DNA of 64,000 bases from Glandiceps talaboti (Eukaryota; Hemichordata; Enteropneusta; Spengelidae): NCBI RefSeq assembly GCF_964340395.1, contig NC_135563.1:16022651-16086650 (forward strand). The letters are read 5' to 3'. The first letter of the stretch is position 1. Each line of letters begins with the position of its first letter. This document shows positions 49,523 to 64,000 of the stretch, piece after piece. The notes beneath the pieces were generated by a model that worked only from the letters and a program-made list of their open reading frames with translations, was not told the DNA's origin and searched no databases. The position numbers and the translations under genes were made by a program.

Positions 49523-49700
49523 TGCAGAAGACGGTTCACGAGTCGGCTTATTGACAACAGACCGTGCACTTGCTCCCGCGAAAATTTTGTGTTTTCTGAC
49601 ATACGCATGCGCATCACAATACCCGGAAGTTGAGGTTGTATTACCTACAAACAACAACATGGGTCTACAAACATGATATGCGATAGTCGCGCACTTTAAA
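49523..49700 (-). promoter_or_regulatory. RNASEH2A promoter region
   Basis: A CpG-bearing segment upstream of the start codon holds three motifs of growth-related promoters: CCCGCGAAAA at about 49575-49584 (E2F-like on the minus strand), ACGCATGCGCA at about 49603-49613 (NRF1-like) and CCGGAAGT at 49623-49630 (ETS). Motif matches are by eye; occupancy is unknown. Confidence 0.5.
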
Positions 49701-51012
49701 AAAACAAACAAGAAGAAAGTGATGATGAAAAGAGCGTGGTATTAAATCGTCCAGAAAATTATTTGCCTGCATCACTTACATTGTAAAATTATTAAATAAA
49801 CCAGAAATATACTCTGTAATAAACATAAGATAAGATCAAGTTGTGACCCTGTCATCGGCTGGGTGGGTTCATGGGGGAGAGCCGGGGGGGGGGGGGGGGG
49901 GGTGAAATTGATATTTAGAATTACAATGCCATCATTGGACAGGACAATACAGTTACTTCGTACTTTGGAACGGTAAATTAGAAACAAATGCGACGTTTTG
50001 ATCCGTCTATACGGACCTTAACCACGCAATGAACAATATGTTACCCATGCCATCATTGGTTTTGAAAAGTATGACTGGCCCATGGTTAAGAACTTCTCGG
50101 ATTTGGTGGCGGAATTCAAAAACTGAACGTTATGGTTTTCATCCATTTTCTGTATTAAACCGTAACAAAATGAAACTGTCAGTGCTAGCCATACAATGGT
50201 CTTTTTGCAATGTGTAATTAGGGTATACAATTTAACTAGCGTCAATAGTGATGGTATATACGTATAATTAATATTAATAGCCAATGAATATACTAAGTCT
50301 TGTACCTTTGGGGAATCAAAAAACTTAATCCAAATAATCCCACAACTACACGATTCTTTATTATTTCCAAGTTTTATTGTGCTCATAGCCATTACCTGTT
50401 AACAAATTTTTTTTTTAATTAGACTCAGCTGATAAAAAGTCAGGATTGTATTGATGATGATCAATTATGCATTATTGTCGTCTACTTTTCTCTTATGGCG
50501 CCATGTACAGTCGATTTGTCATTCACTCTTTCTTCTGATAAGGCTAACTACTTCGTGACCAACATACAGGACATTACAAGTTCCTGTTCACTAGCTCTGT
50601 TCATGGAGATATGCCTTAAGTTTATACTCCAATGATATAACCATGCATAAACCAATAACAAAGGACAATGCTAATTACTAGCAAGATTGAATAAATACAT
50701 TTTTTGCTACATTTTGTCTAAATGAAATGACCTAATGTGCTACTTTGTAGACATCATAACATTGACACTTGAATACCTTCGTCTAGTTGCCATGGTTGCA
50801 GTACGTTTACATGATTTAGTTCATTCAGACTAAATGTAGCCAAAACTTGTGATCTTGCTTTCTTAAGTGTAATGTGCAGTTACTGGTTCAGATTCTTATC
50901 GGTTGCTGTTGTATCAGCCAGAGCCAGTGAACACTAACCTGCAATGCCCTGTATCATTGTTATGAAACCATACGTAATTATAATACTACCACTTGAAATT
51001 TGTTTTACAGAG
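49701..51012. other. Intergenic between RNASEH2A and the NPH3-like gene
   Basis: Contains a G homopolymer at about 49885-49902. I found no supported gene. A minus-strand open stretch at 50018-50392 was considered and set aside. Confidence 0.4.
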
Positions 51013-51168
51013 GGTAAGTGTCCGTTTTGGCGGAAAAATTCAAGGGTGACTGGTGTCTCAGATGATAAGTAAGTGTCCGTCTTGACGGAAACAGTCAAAC
51101 GGTGAATGTTTTTTCTCATGTGGCAAGTGTCCGTCCCGGCAGAAATAGTCTAAATGGGTGACTGGTTT

Positions 51169-51195
<27 letters not shown>
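51013..51195. repeat. Tandem repeat of about 54 bp spanning the stop of the NPH3-like gene
   Basis: AAGTGTCCGT recurs at 51015, 51071, 51125 and 51178, each followed by YTTGRCGG-like sequence and, in most units, GGGTGACTGGT-like sequence. The unit is 53-56 bp. The fourth copy is part of the coding end: on the minus strand it reads PKRTLNT-stop. The others lie in the 3' UTR. Confidence 0.85.
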
Positions 51196-54801
<3,606 letters not shown>

Positions 54802-57800
54802 GTTGGTGCTTTTCCAGAATACAACAGTTTATCATGTGCAAACAATGCAACAATATGCGTGTTGGCACCGAAGCGTGGGTACGCTATTTGGCCATCAAGT
54901 AGTCTAGAGGCATTTATCAACAAAGCCTATTGTCACTCTATTTCATTGTTATCAGGAACCTTGTTATGAAAAGTTTTCTGAAAAAGAGCGAAGAAAGGCC
55001 GAGCGTAGTCCGAAACAATTGACATATAACAATGAATGACGCCGACCGTAGATTCATTCCTAGACATAGCTGGGTTACTTCCCATTGTTATAGTCACCGA
55101 GCGATTGTTTGTCAGTTGACCCCTACCCCAGAGCTCACCCCAGCTACAACCCCGGTTTACAGTAAACACATTTGCATATCAAATATTTAGCCGCACAACT
55201 TGTTTCATTATATCACTGTTTTGTACTGTCTGAGCCCTTCTACACGGTCTGAGTGCAGACATGTCCTTGGGTCATGGCAATGTATCATGACACTGCTTGC
55301 CATTAAAGTTACTGTCTCCATGGTTACACACACGATCTACATATTATGAGACGTAATGTAGACACAGTGATTATTTTCATCGTAGTTGCTATTTATTCAT
55401 ATACTTTGACTCTGATTACATATTTTATGCAACCATGCATACAATCATTCGCCGAAATATAATGGGCATCACTGCAAGTGCTAGATACTAAAGAACAAAT
55501 AACATTTTTGTATGAGTTACAGGAGTATAAAAGGAGCTGATGAATACGCATTCATCCCACATCGATCTACAATCAATGTGTACATATAATACTAAAACAT
55601 CAAAACCAGGCCTATCATGGTATCAGTTGGGCATTTTATTGTTGGGGGTTGTAGCTGCAGAATTCATATATTCAATCTGGCAATCCAACGTGATTGATTA
55701 AAAAAGAAATCATAAAATTAATGTTTGTGAAAGACATAATATTATTTGAGAGAATATGAGATTTTGAGAGTGTATCATTACATCATGCCTTAGGAATTCT
55801 TACTAACTCCAGTCCTTCAAGTTTCTTCCTTGTTTGATATCGAGTAATTTAAATCAGATAGGCTAGCTTATATTAGTTTGGGTTAGTTTAAATTAGGTTG
55901 GATTATGTCAGGTCAGGTCAGGTCAAGTCAGGGCAGGTCAGGTCAGGTTTGATAATAAGTGATCATACTAGACTAGTGTTGCTAACTAGTAATCATTTTC
56001 CAATTACTCTCAACCGCTGCTACTCGATGTAAGGGAGTGACGCCCTTCCGAGCATATTTATTCAGATATTTAATGTAGATGTATGGGGTGTAGATAAGGA
56101 GAGACTGGTCTAAAATGGGATATTAAATCTAGTAGTAGGTGACTTGTCTAGAACTGGAACAAATGTATCTAACTTGGGCTAAAATAGGTACATGTTTTGA
56201 CAAAATTGGTCTAAAATGAGGGATTGGGCTCAGCACCAGAGTTGCCGCAACCCTAACAATCAAATGGGCGAGCCTCCTCTCCTGGGGAGCTCAACCCCTT
56301 CCTTCGTACCCCCCCCCCCAACCACCACCGCCGACCACACATATAATAAACAGATGACTGCAATCGTAAAATGTAGGATGCCTACATATAAACACACACT
56401 GTCATTAGAACTGGTTTTCCGTATAGTGCGTTTACTCCGATACATTGGTTGAATTTTATTATGTTTAGAGAAAGTCCCCGAAAGGCTCAGTCAACATAGT
56501 GCAAATATGTCCTACAGTTGTATACAATCTTCATCTTTGATATTTGCGTCGGTAGGGTCCCATTTATACTGGATGTAATTAGAATTTTGATATCTGTACG
56601 TTTATTATTTAAGTCCACTAAAAGCGAAATGTGCACAAAAATATCCACAGGAGGAACATTCATATATACGAGTTGTGAAGGCTATTGTGAATTGAGGATA
56701 AAAAAATTTATGTAGGATTGCTGTTGGTTGTTTTGAATAAAATAACAAACATGTATAGATTGTAAGATATGCCTGTTTCTATGTAAACTAAGGTTCACGG
56801 TACTACTGTATGTATTGACTATTTCACCAACTTTTACATGAAGGTATAATGACTACATGATTACTTTTACATCCCCCAGTGAACAAATGTTTCCATTTGT
56901 ACTAGGTCTAAGCCCTGGGTTTATACACTCATGCATAGGATGCCGCACTTTGAATGATTACAATGTAAGTGTGTATTTTTTTTTGGTCAAGATCGTAGAA
57001 CGCCGGAAACTGTTGCGGTAACTAGCTGATTTTTAAAAAAAATGAAATAAGCATCAATGGTTCGGCCTTGGGCCAAACGTTGCTAACTATTCGCTATTTG
57101 AAGCGGTATTGGTATGAATAAAACTGTACCCAAAGACATATATGCACCAATGGGAATTTAAAGGTGTGTCATATTTCTATAAAACACATAAATACTAGTA
57201 GATATGTGGAGATGCTATTACCATCGTCACGTATCACATCGTCCAATTTCAGTTTTGAAATAGAAATGGGTTTACCAACAAATTTGATCATGTGCAGTTT
57301 ACAGCACCCTCGGGTTATTCTCCTATCTTTTATGTTGATATAATTTTACACGACAGTTCTCCTTTTAGTAACTTAAACCAAACCACCCACTTTTTGAGTT
57401 GATGGTTAAAACAGATCTCAGATTACGAAATAATGACGTTACGCCTTTAGCAAAAAAGAATCGTGTCTCGGTTTCATTGTGAATACTATCAATGTGGCCA
57501 TATGACATTTTATGATCGTCGTTTTCGTTCCTGTCGTTAATATCCTCTGTGCCCCCCGTGATGGAAATCTCGCTTTCAATTACTAGAACGGAGTCTCGGG
57601 ATGCCCTGAGGTATATTCGAACGACATTTATGAAATGGGTGATTTTGCCTCAGTCTGCTAGCGCTGTTGTTGTCATTTGGGATATCATCACAGTGACAAA
57701 ATTTGCAGGTATGGTTATACTGCGTTGCTTGATGGACTGATCGACAAGTGTTGATACAGTAATATATATCCACGATCACCATGGTGACACGACTCTAAGA

Positions 57801-60800
57801 TTTCTTCCGCGAGTTTTACAGTTCATTTACATCGGAATTTTGTTTTTAAGACTGATTTTGATCCACGAGTCAGAATTATCTGTTATCACCTTCTCAACAA
57901 ATAAATCTATGAACACATTAAGTAATCAACAAGTACTAGGTACCGAAGACCGTATAATGTGACCGATTTCCGACGTTTTCTATCAATAGTTTGAGGTGCA
58001 CACTGTTATTTATGGCCTTATTTTATTTACGCAGGTCTGATAGAGTCTCATCAATTCCATCTTGTAAACAACTGCTACTGATCTTACGCAGGCTGAAACT
58101 ACTTATAAACAAATCTGTTTTGACTACAATTGGAATATTAAAACAAGCATCACTACTAACAAAATATATTGCCATCTAAATCTTTAGAGGAGGAGGGTTT
58201 CCGTTTCTTGCTTCACAGCATGACGCACGAACATTTTGGTTAGACTTTCCAATAATTATATTGTCAATTATTTCATCAACTCTTTGCAGTCCATGTCTAG
58301 CTATAATAATCAGCCATAAGCAAGAATAGAAATAATATTTTTGGCAGTTTTGCCGTAATTTCTTACTGTCCTGATTACGTCGAAGTGAAAAGTATTGTTC
58401 AGAAAATTGAGCTCAGAAGATAATCCGATAATCCACTCTCGTCACATATTATAGGATTACATGGAATTTCAGGACGTGATGTAATTCAAATCTGTGATAA
58501 GTTTAAGTAAAACAGAAAGAAATGGTAAAAACAACTGCTGAGATAAATTTGATAATAATTGGATTGTTTATAGATAAAATCTTTACTTGGATAGCAGCCA
58601 ATGGGAGTGGGGTGTAGATAAAAAGAGGAAGGTAAAAATGTATCATCATAAACTTGGTTTTACTTATATTTTATTCCCACCACAAAATCTCACTTTTAAC
58701 TGTAACTGTGATTTTTTGTAAATCAAATAACCAAAAGATCATTCACTAAAAATTGGTAAGTTATTTTAAAAAAGGGCACTGTATCTGTTAATTAGTGGAC
58801 GGGTTAATATTACATGTAGGTAGTGTAGTGCCATATATAAATCTTTCGCGAAAGCTCAGTTCTGGATCTATCATTGCACTGGTGTAACTGGAGTGTCATT
58901 TTCCGATCAGACAACTACAATATATGCACTGAAAATTGTTAAAATACCAATAATTAGACAGTGTACATATGATTCAGTGGTCGATATTATCCATAAGGAG
59001 TACAGAAACAGGTTGAAATCATGATCGCCGCTGAGGGGGCTGATTTCTGGATGCGGACCCATAAATCAATTTGATTTGATTTATCGTTTATGCAGCTACA
59101 AAATTACGATTATAAAGGTGATGCGATACTGTTCACGATGTAAGCATACGATATTACGAGTAAGCTAATGTACCTATCACAAAACATTTTTTAAAGTTCT
59201 AGTTGCAGCTAGTGCAATTAACTTTAATTACCCTGTAAATTCTGAAAAGGTTACAATAACACTGAGTACGCCACCATGTTTACACTCCAAGTTCTAGTAT
59301 TAAACATAATATACCATTGTGTTTTGGTGTTCGACATTGAACAACCACTGTGATAACATTTACTTTCTCCCATTGTGTTCGGCCTGTTCGATATTAAACG
59401 ACCACTGTGAGTTCGGGCGCAATAATTTTCCCAATTATCGGAGTCCCTGCGTTCATTTCTTTTCTGATTGAGCTGCCTATACAATTCGATTCTTCCCAGC
59501 TTTCTAAGTCATTATCTATGCGTACAGTAAGCGAGGTGTATCCCAGAGTCCAATGGGGTAATTATGACGTCAATTTGGTAGTTTACCTGGTTTATGAATA
59601 CGGAACCGGAACCCGTCTCTTCTTAATCATACCGTTCTATTACTTCCCTACATTTACTGACTTTGCTAACTCTAACTTTAATATTAGAAAATGGATATTA
59701 ACGGCAGTACTTTTCTTTGTAATCTCCATGTTCCGACGGAGACGCACTTTTTTCTGACAGTGAAAGTAGAAAGTGGAACAGGAAAAAAATCTTCTCATTT
59801 AAACAACACTTTATTTACAAACGCAAGTGCAATGTCCGAAGAAGCTTTGTCTTTCTTTACCATTACATGTAACCAATCAACCATAGTGACAGTCTCAAAT
59901 ATATAGAAAAGAAAATGAAAGTGTATTTTTAAGAAATCGAATTATAATGAAAAAAATATACCTGCCTATCAGGAATAAGATCGTTAATGTATCAAGTTGT
60001 TGTAGAGAGAAAAAGAAACCTATTTTGTATTTCATTTTCCCTCAAGGCATACTTAGATCTTCGTCGTACATATGAAATCGCTGTTGAATAAGAAGAGATG
60101 TGATGATGTCACGTAAAGTAATTACAAATGATCGAGGGGTTAATGTTTTGTACAGGCGATGATATCTACTATCTAAGGTGTGAGGTATGGACAATAGGCT
60201 ACCACCTGGAGGGAGATACATTTTCCATCCGTCCATAATCAATTTGAAATTTTGGGCTCATTGAACATTATTTAGGAAACGTTCTGATGTTGATTTCACA
60301 GGCATACAGTTTTGGGAAAACATTTACTGTCACGTGGTACTCCTGGCGATTTTCTCCTTTACTGTGTGTGTTTCTTTTTATTATGGGTATGTGTGGTTTA
60401 TTTGGGTCATCATTACTCTTAACATGTTCTAGTCTTGCTGCTAGACGTTCAGGCTTTCTTTCGATACTATAAGCGAACGAAGTTTGCAGTGACGGCTTGT
60501 TCCATCCTCGATAGAGATGTTCAGTCGTGTGTCATATTCTATCGGAAGAACATCCGAGGTCTAGCAGATAGACTAAAAACATGTTCTGGCTTATCATTTA
60601 GTTTTCGTGACACGAATTATAACCCACTTTCACATTCATCAGACTGACATAGCTATCTGACTAAAGGCAAACTAAAAGGGACCTTTGTAACATTTATCCG
60701 CAAAGTGTTCTAACTTTATAAATTACTCACTCTGTCTTAAGTTGTCAAATTGTTTCTATTTAATCCGTAAATCTGATAAAACGGTCACGTTGGATATTTT

Positions 60801-61090
60801 AGTTGCTCACTTCTGACATTAGCGCCGAAAACACTCAAATATTTACGAACGATAAACGATAAACGTCATCTAGGAAAGTAGTTCACGTCAACGTGTTTTC
60901 ATATTATCTAGGTGGCCCTTTAACAGTATAATATTAAAGAGGTTAGTGGGTCTTCTTGGCAAGGCAGGATATATAGTCTTTATAAATAAAAGGTGATAGG
61001 TATAATATTATATACTAGTACTACTAACCGGAGCGCATCGCTTCATTATATACCGGTATAGTTCGAATTACCCGAGTTCGACTTACAGAG
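54802..61090. other. Long region without a supported gene
   Basis: The first few hundred bases should hold the promoter of the NPH3-like gene (minus strand). A GGTCA-type pentanucleotide repeat lies at about 55911-55950 and a short C run near 56309. Some segments (about 57530-57720, 60050-60240 and 60453-60647) have balanced composition and open frames, but I recognise no protein family in them. The last few hundred bases are the likely promoter of the receptor gene at 61091. A repeat at 58978-59112 has a copy at 63449-63574. Confidence 0.4.
58978..59112. repeat. Direct repeat, copy 1 (upstream of the receptor)
   Basis: TTATCCATAAGGAGTACAG, then GGGGGCTGATTTCTGGATGC and CGGACCC, match the segment at 63449-63574 in the same order and orientation with scattered differences. 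Confidence 0.75.
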
Positions 61091-63166
61091 ATGGAAGTGA
61101 CCAAAATGTTTACTTGGGTCCTTTTAACATCAGCGGTAATTATGTATTCGAGCTCTATTGATCCACAACAAGGGAAAGTGTACCGGAAACCTGGCGATAT
61201 TGTTCTTGGTGGTTTATTCAATATGAGAAGTTATTCTATGGTAGAAGGAAAGTGTGTTCCGTACTCGTCACTGGGGTACTATATACGTATGATGTCGATG
61301 GTCTACGCCGTGGATGAGATCAACAGACAAGATGACGTATTGCCGCACTTACAACTTGGTTTTGAGATCTATGACGACTGTGCTAGTGAAGATACAGCAA
61401 TAATGATTGCTTTACAACTTCTTCGTTTAGAAGAATCTGGAACAGGTGATGGTGTTGATGATGTGCGGACATCTTGTTGTTCACAGAGCCCCGTACATGG
61501 CGTTATCGGACCGCTGAGAAGCTCAACAAGTATCGCGACAGGGAAACTGTTCAGCATTTACCAAACACCACAGATAAGTCCATCAGCAACGACCGATGAA
61601 TTAAGTGACGTTTCTAGATTTCCTTACTTCCTACGTACAGTACCTCCAGATAAACTTCAAGTCCAAACAATTATTGATTTATTATTACATTTCAATTGGA
61701 CCTACATCAGCGTTGTCAACTCGGATGAAAGTTATGGTCGCAACGGTGCTGGGGAACTAAAACGCCGACTCAGTGATTATGATATCTGCATTGCAGAATC
61801 AGTTGTCGTGTCTGATTTCACCAGTGAAACAAATATCGAAAACGCCGTAGCGAGACTTTATAGCAATGGAAAGGCAAAGGTTATCGTCATGTTTTCGCTT
61901 CTCAAGCAAATTCGTAGACTTTTCGCGGCTATGTATAAGCTGAATTACACAAATTATTTTACATTTATTGCAGCTGACGCATGGGGGAGATCAGTGAATA
62001 ACTTCGACCCGTACTATGATGTAGCGAAGGGGGGTATCTTCTTAGAATACATCACTACACCCGTTCCGGAATTCGAAGGATTCATCAGAAGTCACGTTTC
62101 CAATTTCTCTCTCTCAGAAACACCGTGGACGGCAGAGTATCTTCGTTGTCATAGTGACGATAACTCTACAAATTGCATTCAAGAGCAATTAGACGAGCAT
62201 TTTAGTCAATCGAGTGGAGTTTCACCAATCATTGATGCCGTACATGTGTTTGCATTAGGTTACCATACATATCTTAATGAAAGATGTAACACGTCATCAG
62301 CCAACGATATGACGTATCAATCCTGTATTCACACAAATCTAGCTAACCTAACCAGAGGAAACGTCCTGAATATTTTACTGAATACAAACTTCAGTGGAAA
62401 AACGGGCCAAATTAGATTTACGAAAGAAGGTGACTATCTTGGCAAGTATATCTTGAGGAATCTTCAAGTTGTTGATGGTTCTTATAAGATGGTGAAAGTG
62501 GGAGAATGGGATTCACAGTATCAGCATCGTCTGTTATTGAATGTGGAAGACCTACAGTGGAATTCTGGCAGTGGACAATTGGGTAGGCCTTCCTCTGTAT
62601 GCAGTGAACCTTGTCGCACAGGTCATGCTGTCGTTCCTTTGGACATGTGTTGCTGGGGCTGTTTCCGTTGCCAAGACAACGAGATTACCGTCAACGGGAC
62701 AACCTGTGTGGGATGCGGTGTACATCAATGGCCAAGCGAGGATCGAGTCAGTTGCGAACCAATCATCGCAACTTATCTAAAATGGACTGATCCATGGTCA
62801 ATAATGTCATCACTGTTTTGTAGTATTGGATTACTTCTATCGATCTTGGCCACCATTGGTTACATTTATCACAGAAATCATTTTCTGATTAAGTCATCAA
62901 GTCGGGAACTGAGTGCAATCCTATTGGTCGCCGTTGTCTTGTGCTATTTGACATGCATTGTCTTATTGGCTAAACCGACCAAATCCACCTGCTGTACAGT
63001 GCGTATCTCCTACATGTTGTGTTTCACTCTCATCTATTCACCAACTTTGACCAAAGCTATTCGTATTTACAGAATTTTCAATCGAAGCCACAAGTCTATG
63101 AAATCATTGAAAGCAACGAGTTCAGCATCCCAGTTGCTCATAGCAACCTTATTTCTACTTCCACAG
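61091..63166 (+). CDS. Class C GPCR, metabotropic-glutamate-receptor-like (5' part)
   Basis: One large exon of 692 codons ends in frame at CTTCCACAG|GTGAAT, a good donor. Signal peptide: MFTWVLLTSAVIMYSSSID. The Venus-flytrap ligand domain covers about residues 30-480 (GDIVLGGLFNMR, VHGVIGPLRSSTSIATGKL, SRFPYFLRTVPPD, SYGRNGAGEL, FIAADAWG, NFSGKTGQIRF). A nine-cysteine linker domain follows (CSEPC, CCWGCFRC, CVGCG, C). The membrane region begins near WSIMSSLFCSIGLLL and shows TM1-TM3 (SSRELSAILL, LTKAIRIYRIF). The exon ends in SQLLIATLFLLPQ, at the start of TM4, where mGluR genes commonly have an intron. The rest of the 7TM domain is not seen in the remaining 834 bp, so the gene is partial here. 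In a position where I recall AST before ELSD in mGluRs, this protein has SATT. The ligand is therefore uncertain. Confidence 0.9.
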
Positions 63167-63448
63167 GTGAATTATCTTTTATTTCTTACTTTTGATGTGT
63201 GTGATAAACAAAGTAAGTTAGTTAGCTGTCATCTTTACTGTTCAACTAAGAAAAGATGCTAACACATTACAAAATAATTGAATGTCTAAAGCAAATGAAA
63301 AAAAAGTGTTCTAGATTGTCATCACGTCCTTTATAGAAGAAAAGAGTCATGTACCGAGGAAAGATATTGAATGTAAGCAGTTTACGGATAGAACTTATAA
63401 TTCTTAGCTATTGATTGATTTAAAAAAAATATAAATAACTTATTAAAG

Positions 63449-63574
63449 GGTTGATTTTATCCATAAGCAGTTCGGTAACAGATTGAAGCGTGAACGCAAT
63501 GGGGAACTGATTTTTGAGTGCGGACCCCAAAATCGATTTGACAGGATTTATTATGTCACAACTACACAAATACG
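63449..63574. repeat. Direct repeat, copy 2 (downstream of the receptor exon)
   Basis: TTATCCATAAGCAGTTCGG, then GGGGAACTGATTTTTGAGTG and CGGACCCC, match 58978-59112. It lies 280 bp past the receptor's donor site. Confidence 0.75.
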
Positions 63575-63753
63575 TTTATCCATAGTCTATAGAAAATAAG
63601 GTAAAGGACAAGTGCACATTCTTCAGTGATTTAGTTTTACAGATCGATGGAAAAGCAAACACTAAATTAAAACAAATCTGGTCGAGGAGAAAACTCGATT
63701 AACTTAATAATTTACTCTTGTCATCTGCATGGATGGAGGGGGCTGGGGAACCT

Positions 63754-63974
63754 AGATGACGCAAAGGGGACAGTGGGTGTAAAATACGGTAGTAGATTAG
63801 ATCATGTAAAGGAACCGAACCAGCTCAAAGATCAGATTTTTATCAGATTGATACTCGAGCCGACAGATGACGCAAAGGGGACAGTGGGTGTAAAATACGG
63901 TAGTATATTAGATCATGTAAAGGAACCGAACCATCTCAAAGATCAGATTTTTATCAGGTTGATGCTCAAGCCGA
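63754..63974. repeat. Two-copy 111-bp tandem repeat
   Basis: Units start at about 63754 and 63865 (AGATGACGCAAAGGGGACAG). They differ at about ten positions. The 111-bp length is a multiple of three and one plus-strand frame is open through both (VKYG, LDHVKEPN, LKDQIFIRL repeated), but I recognise no protein. It may continue past the window edge. Confidence 0.85.
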
Positions 63975-64000
63975 GCTATATGATGCTGTAAAATTAGGTT

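Noticed and set aside
50018-50392. Minus-strand open stretch with a possible donor after SPK and an acceptor before KMDEN, suggesting a small two-exon gene
   Set aside because: The product resembles nothing I know, the composition is like the flank, and the donor is weak. Not enough to call a gene.
57549-57740. Plus-strand frame with TESRDALRYIRTTF, faintly like the start of beta-1,3-galactosyltransferases
   Set aside because: Only one short motif, with no continuation of the domain in any frame.
60042-60647. Open segments on both strands (MDGWKMYLPPGG on minus; AFFRYYKRTKFAV on plus after an AG) that might be exons of an unknown membrane protein
   Set aside because: Plus-strand frames do not join cleanly to a common model, and no family is recognisable.

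Overview
The window looks like a stretch of an invertebrate deuterostome genome, most likely an ambulacrarian and perhaps an enteropneust hemichordate. I infer this from AT-rich sequence, short exons with GT-AG introns, vertebrate-like orthologues in one-to-one form, many short inverted-repeat elements and tRNA-like SINEs, and a divergent metabotropic-glutamate-like receptor. The lineage is an inference; the eukaryotic gene structure is directly visible. I rebuilt every gene by hand from splice sites, reading phase and remembered human or plant protein sequences.

Layout. 1-2468: intergenic, with a 233-bp GAGT repeat and a decayed 3' end of a LINE. 2469-9616 (+): MSL3, eleven coding exons. 12223-13874 (+): a two-exon gene for a small cysteine-rich protein that I cannot name. 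16936-18026 (-): ANAPC10, two coding exons. 19646-32820 (-): ANAPC4, twenty coding exons. 32821-34377: a divergent promoter region and a 5' leader intron. 34378-41069 (+): ARHGAP19, eleven coding exons. 45238-49522 (-): RNASEH2A, six coding exons. 51169-54801 (-): a BTB protein whose whole length follows the plant NPH3/RPT2 plan. 54802-61090: about 6 kb with no gene I can support. 61091-63166 (+): the first large coding exon of a class C GPCR, which continues past the window or is incomplete.

Function. Four of the genes serve cell division or genome upkeep: two subunits of the anaphase-promoting complex lie next to each other on one strand, ARHGAP19 (a mitotic RhoA GAP in vertebrates) is head-to-head with ANAPC4, and RNase H2 subunit A follows. 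MSL3 is a chromatin reader of the MSL acetyltransferase complex. The most unusual gene is the BTB-NPH3 protein, because that family is known mainly from plants.

Repeats are dense: several MITE-like elements with terminal inverted repeats (three flanked on one or both sides by TTAA), two tRNA-like SINEs, long hairpins, a partial exon duplication inside ANAPC4, and large microsatellites. One microsatellite forms the pyrimidine tract in front of the last exon of the NPH3-like gene.
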